Below are positions 17,238 to 26,068 of a stretch of DNA of 64,000 nt, piece by piece. Below the pieces are notes generated by a model. That model ran no database searches. It was given only the letters and a program-made list of their open reading frames with translations, and had not been told where the DNA came from. This stretch comes from UBA4722 sp041690995. GTDB taxonomy: Bacteria > Pseudomonadota > Gammaproteobacteria > DSM-16500. A program made the translations under genes and the position numbers. The stretch covers positions 1 through 64,000 of the forward strand of contig JBEPVM010000001.1 in assembly GCA_041690995.1 (NCBI GenBank), in the 5' to 3' direction. Position 1 is the first letter of the stretch; every line of letters begins with the position of its first letter.

Positions 17238-18953
17238 ATGCAATATTTAAACCGTTTTATTTTTCTATTCTTTTTTTATTTCTTACTCAGCTCGTTGTCT
17301 TTTGCAAGAGAGAATTTACGCATTATTATTTCTGGCATTTCTGGAGACACCTTAAAAAATGCGCAACATGTTCTTTTGATTGAAAAAAAATCGTATGATA
17401 ATAATTTTACGAGTGATAATATAAAAAAATTCTATAACCGTACGCCCGCCATTATTCACAATGCGCTTAAGCCTTACGGCTACTTTAAAGCTGATATTTA
17501 TTCCACTCTCTCTCATCGAACGGGCATTTGGACAGCACAGTTTCACGTCCATCCTGGACCGCCGCTACTGATTGCCCATATTGATTTAGAGGTGACAGGA
17601 TCTGGAAAAGATAACTCCGTGATTCAAGAATTTATTCATCATTTTCTTCTCAAACCAGGCGATGTCTTATTAACACCACGTTATGAAGAAGCCAAAATAG
17701 CTTTTTTCGAAGTGGTCAATAACCAGGGTTATTTAAAAGCCATGTTAATTAAAAAAGAAGTGCGCATTAATTTGGCTAAAAATACAGCCGTTATTATTTT
17801 GTATATGGATACCGGACAACGCTATTATTTCGGCTCACTCAATTTTGTCAAAAGTACTTTTGCGCCAGGTTTTTTACAACGGTTTACGCAATTTTCTGCT
17901 GGCGAACCTTTTTCCAGTCAAAAAGTATTGAAATTTCAGCAGGATTTAAGCAATAGTCGTTATTTCCGTGAAGTCTCTGTCATTCCAGAGTTTAATCATA
18001 TAGAAGATTCTAAAGTACCTACGACAATCCAAGTCACTGCTTACCAAGGAAAACAATATAAATTAGGAGTAGGTTATGGGACATTTACAGGGCCACGTTT
18101 ATTGGCAGGCATGAATTGGCGAGATATTGGCGATGCAGGCCAACAACTCATAGCACTTGCAAAATTATCGCCGGTATTAAAGGGATTGGCTGTCAAATAT
18201 TTTATACCGGGATTTAATCCGCTTACTGATGAGTACACGTTGGGTGCTAACGTGCAAGAATTGAGGGTGCAAAATGGCAATAGCTTTTCTGAATCACTCA
18301 GTGGAGCTTATGTAAAAATGCTAGGCGACTGGCAGCATTCACTCTCGCTTAATTTGCTTAATGAACGATATACTTTCAACAATCAACCCCGCAGAAATAG
18401 CCATGAACTCTACCCTGCTTATACTGCTTCTCATATCGTTACTGACAATAGTGTCGATGCACACTTTGGAAGAATGATTAGTTTTACTTTACAAGGTGCG
18501 AATGAAAAATTATTTTCAACAACGAGCTTTATGCAAAGCGAACTGAAAGTGAAATTTATTTTCAGCCCGACCCCTCCCAGCCGTATTATTTTACGGGGAG
18601 ATTTAGGCTATACTGTGGTCAATGACATTAATCAATTACCGTTGACATTACAATACCTGGCAGGCGGACCCAACAGCGTTCGTGGCTATAACTATGGTAG
18701 CATTGGGCCAGGCCGATATTTGGAAATAGCCAGTGCTGAATATCAGCATCGTATTGTGGATAATCTCTATGGCGCATTATTTTATGATGTGGGCACAGCA
18801 ACCAATAAATTTAACCAAGGGTTTCAACGGGGGGATGGTTTTGGTTTTGTTTATATATCGCCTATCGGCCCTGTGCAAATTTATTTGGCACGTGCCGAAT
18901 CAAAATCTTGGAAACCTAAAAGTATCCTATTTAATATAGGAGCTGATTTCTGA
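17238..18953 (+). CDS. tamA: Outer-membrane translocation module TamA
   Basis: TamA is a BamA-family (Omp85) barrel that, with TamB, helps place autotransporters and other outer-membrane components. The 571-residue protein has a signal peptide (residues 1-23, ending SSLSFA), POTRA repeats to about residue 260, and a C-terminal 16-strand barrel carrying the Omp85 motif GGPNSVRGYNYGSIGP and ending with Phe. AGGAAA lies ten bases before the ATG. The tamB start overlaps its stop (TGATG), so the two are coupled, as in proteobacteria generally. Confidence 0.93.
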   Translation: MQYLNRFIFLFFFYFLLSSLSFARENLRIIISGISGDTLKNAQHVLLIEKKSYDNNFTSDNIKKFYNRTPAIIHNALKPYGYFKADIYSTLSHRTGIWTAQFHVHPGPPLLIAHIDLEVTGSGKDNSVIQEFIHHFLLKPGDVLLTPRYEEAKIAFFEVVNNQGYLKAMLIKKEVRINLAKNTAVIILYMDTGQRYYFGSLNFVKSTFAPGFLQRFTQFSAGEPFSSQKVLKFQQDLSNSRYFREVSVIPEFNHIEDSKVPTTIQVTAYQGKQYKLGVGYGTFTGPRLLAGMNWRDIGDAGQQLIALAKLSPVLKGLAVKYFIPGFNPLTDEYTLGANVQELRVQNGNSFSESLSGAYVKMLGDWQHSLSLNLLNERYTFNNQPRRNSHELYPAYTASHIVTDNSVDAHFGRMISFTLQGANEKLFSTTSFMQSELKVKFIFSPTPPSRIILRGDLGYTVVNDINQLPLTLQYLAGGPNSVRGYNYGSIGPGRYLEIASAEYQHRIVDNLYGALFYDVGTATNKFNQGFQRGDGFGFVYISPIGPVQIYLARAESKSWKPKSILFNIGADF

Positions 18954-21151
18954 TGCGTTTTTTTATTAAATATTTGTTGATTATTGTTTTTGCCAGCCTG
19001 GTCACAGCCGCTTATTTAGCATGCTGTACGACTCGAGGATTACGATTTGACTTGCAGTATATTATGCAGCTTCTGCCTGGAAAATTAAAAATAGAAAAAA
19101 TCAGTGGCACTTTATTAGCTGGATTTTCTTTACAAGGTATTTCCTACCAAACAAAAGAAGAGAAAATAAATTTGCAATCAATCACGACAAGCTGGTATCC
19201 CAAACAACTTCTTTATGGAAAATTAGTGATTGATTCACTTTTATTAGAGAAACCACAAATCACTTTTTTTGATGAAAACTCAACATCCAGCGATATTACT
19301 TTAGATGATTTTGAATTCTTACGTCACATAACAGTGCGTCATTTAGTCATTCATCAACTCAATATCAAAAAATCAGGCATGAAATTTAATTTAACGGGCG
19401 AATTGAAAAATAAATGGGATTTTCACTGGCAACTCAGCATTCCAACCTGTCATATTTTTTATAATGGTTGCTCAGGCTCTTTTATAGGCTCAGGTAGTGT
19501 CAAAGGTGAACGATCATGTCCACTTTTTAACGTGGCAATGCGAGGCGATCGTCTAAAAATAGCCGAAGAAAAAATTAACAGACTCGTTGGTGAAGCACAT
19601 ATTGGTGGAATACAATCAAAAATAAATTCATCCATTCATCTGATTGCTACACAGTTAGAAATAGAAAATCATCCCATTAAGAAAATAGATTTAACAATTT
19701 TGGGTAAAGCTGCTTATAAAAAACATACTCTTTCGGCTCAATCGCAAGTCTTGATTGCACAGCAGCCCGTTTTATTTTTGAATGCCAATTTGCCTGATTT
19801 TTCAGACTTTACCAATTCAAGACAACCCTTAACTGCTGTGCTTAAATTAAATTTTATAAATTTGGATGCATTACATAATGTGGTTCCTGAAATCGAGCAT
19901 CCTCAAGGCATCTTAAAGGGAATTATTAATATAAATGGAACAATTGCCAAACCTGAAATAACAGGAACAGTTTATTTGACGCAAGGACAATTGACTATCC
20001 CTGCATTAGGGATTCATCCTAAAGAAATGACGATGGAAGCGATACTCAAAAAGAATATCCTAACGGTGAATGGCAGTTTGCATTCAGGAAAAGGAACAGC
20101 GCAAATACAAGGGAATATTGATTTAAACAAACCAGATTTTCCAGCCACATTCGTTTTACAAGGAAATAATCTTAACGCTGTTGATTTACCGAAGTTTAAA
20201 GTGATACTTTCACCCCACTTAAAAATAAACCTTGTTTACCCACAGGTGCAATTACAAGGCAAGATTTTTATTCCGGAAGCCGCGATCAAACTGAAAGATT
20301 TTATCAACACTGTCACATTGCCAGAGGAAACTGTATTCGTTGGTCAATCTGAAACTAAAAAATTATCTTTTCTCTCGGGAGCAGATATAAAAGTTGAAGT
20401 TGATTTAGGGCAGAACATTTTCTTTACTTATAAAGAGCTTGAAACTTATTTAAAAGGAAAATTACTCATTACTCAAATGCCAAATAGCCCTCCTACTGGA
20501 ACGGGTGAAATAACGGCTATCCATGGAAAGTATTCTATTTATGGACAAGATCTGGTAATAAAAACAGGTCGGCTTATTTTTGCAGGGAATGTGCTTACTG
20601 ATCCTGGGCTACAAATTGAAGCGACTCGCAAAGTAAAAGACATGAATCCAGCGAGCGATATTGCATCCATGCCCTCTCTTGATAATGATATTAATACCGA
20701 GACAACTGTCGGCATCCGCATTCTAGGCACCTTAAATAACCCGCAAATTACATTATTCTCTATCCCTATAGGCTTAACACAAGCCCAAATCTTGTCCTCT
20801 CTAGGCGGCGAAGGTTCTGCATTCATAGGCGCTTTATCGGCTTTAAGTCCAGGTGTATCAAATGCAGGCGGTTTAATGAATAAGTTCACAAAAATGTTAG
20901 GAACCACAGAAATCAATATTGCTTCTGTACAAACATTTGATACCGCTACTAATCAAATGCAATCAACGCCTTCTTTTGTCGTAGGCAAGAAAATTTCTCA
21001 GAAATTATCATTACATTACAGTATCGGAATTTTTAATCCTGTTTCTGTTTTGAATGTGCGTTATCAATTAAACAAGCACTGGGCAATTCAATCAGAAACC
21101 AGCACTATTGATAATGGCGCAGATATTTTGTATGGATTTGAAAGACCTTAA
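18953..21151 (+). CDS. tamB: Translocation/assembly module protein TamB (short form)
   Basis: TamB is an inner-membrane-anchored periplasmic AsmA-like bridge that partners TamA and is linked to lipid transport to the outer membrane. It has an N-terminal membrane helix (residues 6-23), a long beta-rich middle, and the C-terminal DUF490 domain from about 430, with VGIRILGTLNNPQITLFS and the conserved LSSLGGEGSAFIG. At 732 residues it is much shorter than E. coli TamB (about 1260), mainly in the middle region, so the predicted groove would be shorter. It begins at the tamA stop codon. Confidence 0.9.
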   Translation: MRFFIKYLLIIVFASLVTAAYLACCTTRGLRFDLQYIMQLLPGKLKIEKISGTLLAGFSLQGISYQTKEEKINLQSITTSWYPKQLLYGKLVIDSLLLEKPQITFFDENSTSSDITLDDFEFLRHITVRHLVIHQLNIKKSGMKFNLTGELKNKWDFHWQLSIPTCHIFYNGCSGSFIGSGSVKGERSCPLFNVAMRGDRLKIAEEKINRLVGEAHIGGIQSKINSSIHLIATQLEIENHPIKKIDLTILGKAAYKKHTLSAQSQVLIAQQPVLFLNANLPDFSDFTNSRQPLTAVLKLNFINLDALHNVVPEIEHPQGILKGIININGTIAKPEITGTVYLTQGQLTIPALGIHPKEMTMEAILKKNILTVNGSLHSGKGTAQIQGNIDLNKPDFPATFVLQGNNLNAVDLPKFKVILSPHLKINLVYPQVQLQGKIFIPEAAIKLKDFINTVTLPEETVFVGQSETKKLSFLSGADIKVEVDLGQNIFFTYKELETYLKGKLLITQMPNSPPTGTGEITAIHGKYSIYGQDLVIKTGRLIFAGNVLTDPGLQIEATRKVKDMNPASDIASMPSLDNDINTETTVGIRILGTLNNPQITLFSIPIGLTQAQILSSLGGEGSAFIGALSALSPGVSNAGGLMNKFTKMLGTTEINIASVQTFDTATNQMQSTPSFVVGKKISQKLSLHYSIGIFNPVSVLNVRYQLNKHWAIQSETSTIDNGADILYGFERP

Positions 21152-21206
21152 AAAATGACTTAATAGTAACCTCTATTTTTTTAATATTTTTAACAGAATA
21201 AATCCT

Positions 21207-21234
21207 CTTGAAATTTTACATTCTGACCCTATCT
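21207..21234 (+). promoter_or_regulatory. Sigma-32-like heat-shock promoter for hsp20
   Basis: CTTGAA (21207-21212), a 14-base spacer, then CCCTATCT (21227-21234) closely follows the sigma-32 pattern CTTGAA...CCCCATnT. It ends 40 bases before the hsp20 ATG, which has an AGGAGA ribosome site. Confidence 0.7.
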
Positions 21235-21274
21235 TATAATTAGGTTAATTAAATTTCATATAGGAGAGATTACT

Positions 21275-21712
21275 ATGTTAATACGTCATAATCCGTTTAT
21301 GGTACTGAATGAAATTAATAAATTATTTGATGACAAGCTGGAATTTTCAGAGAGAGATGATTCAGCCGTAGAAAGCGGCGATTGGTTGCCATCGGTTGAT
21401 ATTAAGGAAGAACCGACTCGGTTTCTGTTAGATATGGATGTGCCAGGCGTTGAGTCAGGAAAAATTGAAGTATCCATGGAAAATAATATATTAACAATTA
21501 AAGGGCAGCGTGATGATGTCCAAAAAGAAGAGAAGAAAAATTATCATCGTATTGAAAGAGTGAGGGGTTCTTTTTATCGACGTTTTGCTTTGCCTGATAC
21601 AGCCGATTCTGAAGATATTCAAGCAAAAACAAAACAAGGTGTACTGGAAGTTATCATTAATAAAAAGAAAAGACCTGAATCTCAGAAAATCAAAATTCAG
21701 GTTGAAGAATAA
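21275..21712 (+). CDS. Small heat-shock protein (Hsp20 family)
   Basis: An ATP-independent holdase chaperone of 145 residues that keeps unfolded proteins soluble. The alpha-crystallin domain fills about 38-140: WLPSVDIKEEPTRFLLDMD, the middle strand ENNILTIKGQR, a FYRRFALPDTAD loop, and the signature GVLEVIINKK near the C terminus. The C-terminal IXI motif is represented by KIKIQV. The sigma-32-like promoter upstream supports heat induction. A palindromic element begins 24 bases after its stop. Confidence 0.95.
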   Translation: MLIRHNPFMVLNEINKLFDDKLEFSERDDSAVESGDWLPSVDIKEEPTRFLLDMDVPGVESGKIEVSMENNILTIKGQRDDVQKEEKKNYHRIERVRGSFYRRFALPDTADSEDIQAKTKQGVLEVIINKKKRPESQKIKIQVEE

Positions 21713-21735
21713 AGGCAAATTTACCTACGAAAGCT

Positions 21736-21865
21736 TGTCATTCCCGCGAAGGCGGGAACCTATTCTGACGCGTAGCTAAACTGGCCTTAGTAAAAAATTT
21801 CCACTTGCTAAGGCAGGTTTAGTTGCACGTCAGAATGGGTTCCCGCCTTCGCGGGAATGACACAG
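21736..21865. repeat. MITE-like palindromic element, full core copy
   Basis: The inverted ends TGTCATTCCCGCGAAGG-CGGGAACC and their complement enclose an inner imperfect palindrome (TAAACTGGCCTTAGTAA against TTGCTAAGGCAGGTTTA). The outermost AT-rich arms seen in the copies at 10043 and 45612 are missing or eroded, although an AACGTT stretch near 21895 may be a relic. It lies just after hsp20 and could act as its transcription stop. Confidence 0.85.
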
Positions 21866-21918
21866 TAGTGATGTATTAAGGACATAGTTAAACGAACGTT
21901 TTCCTTTTTATTAATATT

Positions 21919-23121
21919 TTATGGCAACAATTGATCCCATATAGGCTGAGCGAGCAGGGGAGCTGGCCACGCATTGAATTCGCGTTTATTGATAGCAGTA
22001 GGCTGAATAGAAAAGTGTGTTAAATAGCGTAATATTTCATTGGCGAGCAGTGGCGCAAATGCCAATTTAATAGGCCATGCGACCAGTATATTTCCAATCT
22101 CTTGTACAGAACACGTATCAGGGCGCGTGTGATTAGGCTGCAAATTCTCCGCGCGATCAATATAAAAACTCGCAAATTCCGCATCAGAAAAATCTAGCCA
22201 GGGGAATAATTCTTTTAATTCTTCTTTCGCCTTAAGAATTTGATTTTCGGAAGATAATTTAACGCCTTCTTCAGCAATCTGCCCGCCTAAATACCAAATA
22301 CATTTTCCATCTTGCGCTTGATGAGTGGTAATCGTTAATCGAGGCGTTGCGCTTAACCCTAAACAATGGGCATACACAGGATCGGTAAAATGATGTTTAA
22401 CAATCACCATGTGCAAAGGTCTACGTTGTGCACCAATCGCATGATGTTTTAATTTTTTTAATAGCAATTCATTGCCACTGCCCGCAGTAAAAATAAATTT
22501 TTTAGCATTCACTTTTAATGTGTTCGATGCAGATTGAATGGTAAGTGATCTGAGATAATCATTTTCATCTACTTCAAGCTGGCTTTCTTCCATCGGATCT
22601 ATTTTAAAAATCACCTCTTGATGCGGGCATATCAATTCACGCAATAGAGCATGTACATCTATGACAGTTTCATCTAACGAATAGACTTGGCCTTTAAATT
22701 GGGGATGTTGAAAGATAGCAGGAAAATCTTTTTTATCTAATGACTTCGTATGGCTTTTTAAAGCAAGCCCCGCAAAAATTCCCGCCATTTTTGTGACAAG
22801 CGACCCTGTTGACCACAGATATTGTTGTTTTGATAAAATAGGCACTTTCGATAAATCAATTTCGCCTTGTCCTTCCAGGCAGGCTTTCCATACAGAAGGC
22901 ATTTTAGCAATGGCCTGTGCTGCGGGCGTTAACTGCCCAGACAATGCGTATTTCATCCCACCATGAATAATCCCTTGGGCTTTATGGGTTTGCACACCGC
23001 CTAATGTGCCTGATTCTAATAAAATAACGGAAGCGTTTAATTGCCTTAAGCGATTTAACAACCATAACCCTGCAATGCCACCCCCGATGATAACGAAATC
23101 AAAGTGAGCATCGATAGACAT
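21919..23121 (-). CDS. FAD-dependent oxidoreductase (DAO family)
   Basis: A protein of 400 residues with an N-terminal Rossmann motif (VIIGGGIAGLWLLNRL, then the acidic end LLES) followed by a DAO-type substrate domain. The HKAQGIIHGGMKYAL stretch resembles glycerol-3-phosphate dehydrogenase-like or glycine-oxidase-like members, so it probably oxidises a small hydroxy or amino acid, but the substrate cannot be named. It is 12 bases downstream of the short corC-like gene and likely co-transcribed with it and ybeY. Confidence 0.82.
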   Translation of the reverse strand: MSIDAHFDFVIIGGGIAGLWLLNRLRQLNASVILLESGTLGGVQTHKAQGIIHGGMKYALSGQLTPAAQAIAKMPSVWKACLEGQGEIDLSKVPILSKQQYLWSTGSLVTKMAGIFAGLALKSHTKSLDKKDFPAIFQHPQFKGQVYSLDETVIDVHALLRELICPHQEVIFKIDPMEESQLEVDENDYLRSLTIQSASNTLKVNAKKFIFTAGSGNELLLKKLKHHAIGAQRRPLHMVIVKHHFTDPVYAHCLGLSATPRLTITTHQAQDGKCIWYLGGQIAEEGVKLSSENQILKAKEELKELFPWLDFSDAEFASFYIDRAENLQPNHTRPDTCSVQEIGNILVAWPIKLAFAPLLANEILRYLTHFSIQPTAINKREFNAWPAPLLAQPIWDQLLP

Positions 23122-23133
23122 AATCCATTGTCC

Positions 23134-23403
23134 TCAAATAATTTCTTTAGTGGATTCTTTAATGACTTCTAATAGATAAATCCGCCGATGGTCGCTATGC
23201 AATACTTTAAAGAAAAAATTTCCAATCACGATAGATTCACCTTGTTTAGGCAAATGTCCTATACGGTGCATGATTAAATCACCCATCGTATCTACAGTTT
23301 CATCATTGATCTCTGTATCAAAGTATTCATTAAAATCATCTACTGAAATGCTTGCTTTAACAGTATAAGAACCTGTTTGATTTTTTTCGATTTCATCGTC
23401 CAT
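23134..23403 (-). CDS. CorC/HlyC C-terminal domain protein (CBS domains absent)
   Basis: The 89 residues match only the last third of CorC (the transporter-associated CorC_HlyC domain): SISVDDFNEYFDTEINDE, DTMGDLIMHRIGHLPKQGE, and FKVLHSDHRRIYLLEV. The two CBS domains that precede it in full CorC (about 290 residues) are not encoded before it, and the ybeY stop lies only 18 bases upstream. Even so it has a good ribosome site (AAGAGAAG) and no internal stops, so it looks like a functional reduced gene. Position after ybeY matches the usual ybeZ-ybeY-corC order. Confidence 0.85.
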   Translation of the reverse strand: MDDEIEKNQTGSYTVKASISVDDFNEYFDTEINDETVDTMGDLIMHRIGHLPKQGESIVIGNFFFKVLHSDHRRIYLLEVIKESTKEII

Positions 23404-23421
23404 TTTACTTCTCTTGACTAT

Positions 23422-23883
23422 TTAATAGGGGTTTGAAAAACCCAACGATTCTAACACAGTGATCTCTAAAGATTCCATGATAATAGCATCTGCTTCTACT
23501 TCATGATCGTAACCTAATAAATGTAAAATGCCATGCGTCACGATATGCGCCCAATGCGCAATGGGTTTTTTTTCCTGCGCGATGGCTTCTTGATTAACAA
23601 CATCCGCGCAGATGACTATATCACCTAGCAATAAAGGTTTTTTTTTTATATTGATAGTTATATTTTCGGAATCATAAGGAAAGGATAATACATTCGTCAC
23701 GCCTTCTTTATGACGATATTGAGTGTTAAGTTTTATCATTTCTAAGGGATCAACAATTCGGATAGTTATTTCAACATCCTCTGTTGTTTGATTTTTTAAT
23801 ACTTTTTTCGCCCATTTTCTTAATTGCCCTGCCGCAGGCATTGTATTCTTAGGTACCGCACACTGAATAAAAATATGATGCAT
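23422..23883 (-). CDS. ybeY: Endoribonuclease YbeY (rRNA maturation factor)
   Basis: YbeY is a zinc metalloprotein needed for 16S rRNA 3'-end maturation and ribosome quality control. The 153-residue protein has the diagnostic H-x3-H-x5-H zinc site HGILHLLGYDHE near residue 115 and the upstream NVLSFP motif. Its usual upstream partner ybeZ (phoH-like) is not present; instead a gap of about 200 bases leads to the restriction-modification-like island. Confidence 0.95.
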   Translation of the reverse strand: MHHIFIQCAVPKNTMPAAGQLRKWAKKVLKNQTTEDVEITIRIVDPLEMIKLNTQYRHKEGVTNVLSFPYDSENITINIKKKPLLLGDIVICADVVNQEAIAQEKKPIAHWAHIVTHGILHLLGYDHEVEADAIIMESLEITVLESLGFSNPY

Positions 23884-24099
23884 TATGTTGTGTCACCAGA
23901 CGATTTTTAGTGCTGGCGATTATAGCTGAGGCAAGAGGATATAGCTAAGAGATATAACGCGCCTGCATTAACCACGCTGTTAGTTGTTGCGAATAAGCGA
24001 TCCTGTTGGTTGATTAATGCTCTATTTAGCTCAAATTTGCGCTTACACTTGCTCTTGATATTAATATAATTTACGCGCGAAAATCATAAGAAATATATT

Positions 24100-24681
24100 T
24101 TATTTAATTGACTGCTCGACCATGTAAACTAACTCTGTAATGGATTTAATCGCACCAGACTCTGAATATTCAATTTTTTTAGTTTTACTATTCCAGATCA
24201 TAACTCCGAACCGATGCTCAAGAATGACTCCGTCTAGGAGTCTTGCTATTCTAGTTAAATCTTTATCTGCGTCCAGTATAACAGAAAAATCTTTGCTTAC
24301 CGTGTTGTCAACATTAATCAATATCCCGAATTTACACTTAGAAACTAAACAGTATCCAATCAGTTGACTCAGATCCTTTAACCCCAATCTCTTAATTTTT
24401 TTAACTTCAAAAATAATGATTTCAAAAGCGCCGTTTTCCAAGTTTTCGACTAGTATTGATATGTCAAGACGTAATCTATGGACTGATTTCCCAAAATGAT
24501 TCAATGCATGACCCGCATCATATCCGTTCACGATTAATGTTCGTATAGTCGAACCGATCTCTCCAATTAACGCCTTTACAGCAAACTTATCGGATGATGT
24601 TAAGTTGGCGCGAAATATTTGAATTAACACCTCGGCTATTTCATCATAATAATCGACTTCTAACCTGTTTTTATCTTTCAT
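24100..24681 (-). CDS. Predicted PD-(D/E)XK nuclease of the restriction-modification-like island
   Basis: The family is not recognised by name. The 193-residue protein shows a PD-(D/E)XK-like core: an acidic helix (YYDEIAEVLIQIF), a strand with Asp (HRLRLDISILVE), then IIIFEVKKIKR, that is D...ExK, then helix LSQLIGYCLVSK followed by strand FGILIN. This order fits type II restriction enzymes and related nucleases. The start at 24681 forms a four-base ATGA overlap with the upstream gene, so translation is coupled to the LAGLIDADG-like gene. Together with the methyltransferase upstream it would form a restriction unit; that role is inference. Confidence 0.7.
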   Translation of the reverse strand: MKDKNRLEVDYYDEIAEVLIQIFRANLTSSDKFAVKALIGEIGSTIRTLIVNGYDAGHALNHFGKSVHRLRLDISILVENLENGAFEIIIFEVKKIKRLGLKDLSQLIGYCLVSKCKFGILINVDNTVSKDFSVILDADKDLTRIARLLDGVILEHRFGVMIWNSKTKKIEYSESGAIKSITELVYMVEQSIK

Positions 24682-26066
24682 TTTCTTTTTTCCAATATTA
24701 TGCATTCTTCAAACATAGGCTGCCTCACTCGCAGTCTTACGCCATCTTTACTTATTAATTTTTCATTAAAATCATCATTAACATAACCCACTAAGCATGA
24801 AAAAAAATCCCCCTCGATTAACAAGCAGGTGCCTCTATTAGGCAATCCCACTTTTATCTTCAGTTTCTTTATTTCGTCTATGTTTTCATTTATTAAATCA
24901 TTATAATTACCTAATACTCGTTTTCCCTTTATCTTGCTCTTGGTGGTTGCGGCATAAATATAAGCAATTCCTTGCATGATTTGATTTATGGGGAATCCAT
25001 CTGATTTAGCGAGCCCAGACAAAAGAGCGTTTCTATCTTTCTTAAATATATCTGCCAAGAAGTCGATATCACAGCCGATAAATTTATATTTCGTCTTGCG
25101 CAAGTATTCTTCTTTTTCAACAATAGCGTTAATTTCATCCTTATCCCCCTTACTAAGAATAGTGAAGGGACAAACATATTTTTTGAAATCATTTATGCTT
25201 TTAATCTTGCCATTTGATAGGCCTATTCCAAATAATTCGGCGAGATGAGTATAGTGAATAAAGTGCAAACCACGAATATAAGGCGGCAGCCAGTCACTAT
25301 CCTCGTCAATATGTAGCGTGGTTCTTCCTTCTATTTTCGTCTCCTTACCAACCACTGTATTCGGCTGATCCTGCAATTCCTTATTTTCCTCAGCGGACAG
25401 TTTTTTTGCCTGAAAAACAAAACCGCCTTTTAGTAGATAATCATCTAGCGCGACCCTGATTTTAAAACCTTTTTTCCACGCACGATAATATCGATCGGTT
25501 CCACTATGTTGATTTGGATGATTCCATAAAATTTGGTCTGGAATACAACCCATTTTTAATAAAAGTCTAGCTACGCTAGAAACAAGAGCGAAGTTCTTTC
25601 CTTTAAACTCCAGGGAAACGACTTGAAAATCATGAGTGAATCATCTATGAGTAGCAGCCAGACTTCCAACCGTATCGACAAGTCCCGAGATAAACGATCT
25701 AATCATCTCTTTGTTTGTGAATGCATGTTCAAGCTTTTCTAGATTAGCGCACTCTCTAAATTCGCCGCTATGACTTAAATTTAAATCGCTTAAATCTTCT
25801 TGTAATTGCCGGCTAATATTATTAAAAATAATTTTCCATGCGGAATCAATTTTGTAGAAAACGTCAATATCATATTGAAGCTTCCATAATGGCTTAATTC
25901 TTTTCAATATATCTTCGGCTATATTGCCACCTCTCTGAGGGTTGAGTTTTAAATCGCCCCATTTTTTATAAGGGAGAACAATTTGAAGACCTCCAGACTT
26001 TAATATGCCTCCCCCGATCAGCAGACCCATTAGATAACATTTTTCTGTATTTAAGTGTGTAATCAT
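24678..26066 (-). pseudogene. LAGLIDADG-like protein interrupted by one in-frame TGA
   Basis: Two adjacent frames, 25641-26066 and 24678-25553, are in the same phase, and the 29 codons between them are open, so this is one 462-codon gene broken only by the TGA at 25641-25643. The stop falls in ATHR-stop-FTHDF, where a single C-to-T change of CGA (Arg) would explain it. The first part carries two LAGLIDADG-like helices, YLMGLLIGGGIL and FISGLVDTVGSL, but the catalytic acidic position is Gly and Val respectively. After the stop come ILWNHPNQHSGTDRYY and a long C-terminal region of unknown fold. The gene starts two bases after the methyltransferase stop and overlaps the PD-(D/E)XK gene by four bases. 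It is either inactive or made as two pieces; the downstream part has no clear ribosome site. Confidence 0.75.
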
Positions 26067-26068
26067 AG

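Noticed and set aside
23884..24099. tRNA or phoH remnant between ybeY and the island
   Set aside because: No cloverleaf or PhoH-like reading frame could be found.
25641..25643. Selenocysteine at the in-frame TGA
   Set aside because: No SECIS-like hairpin was seen after the codon, and the expected residue by context is Arg, so a nonsense change is simpler.
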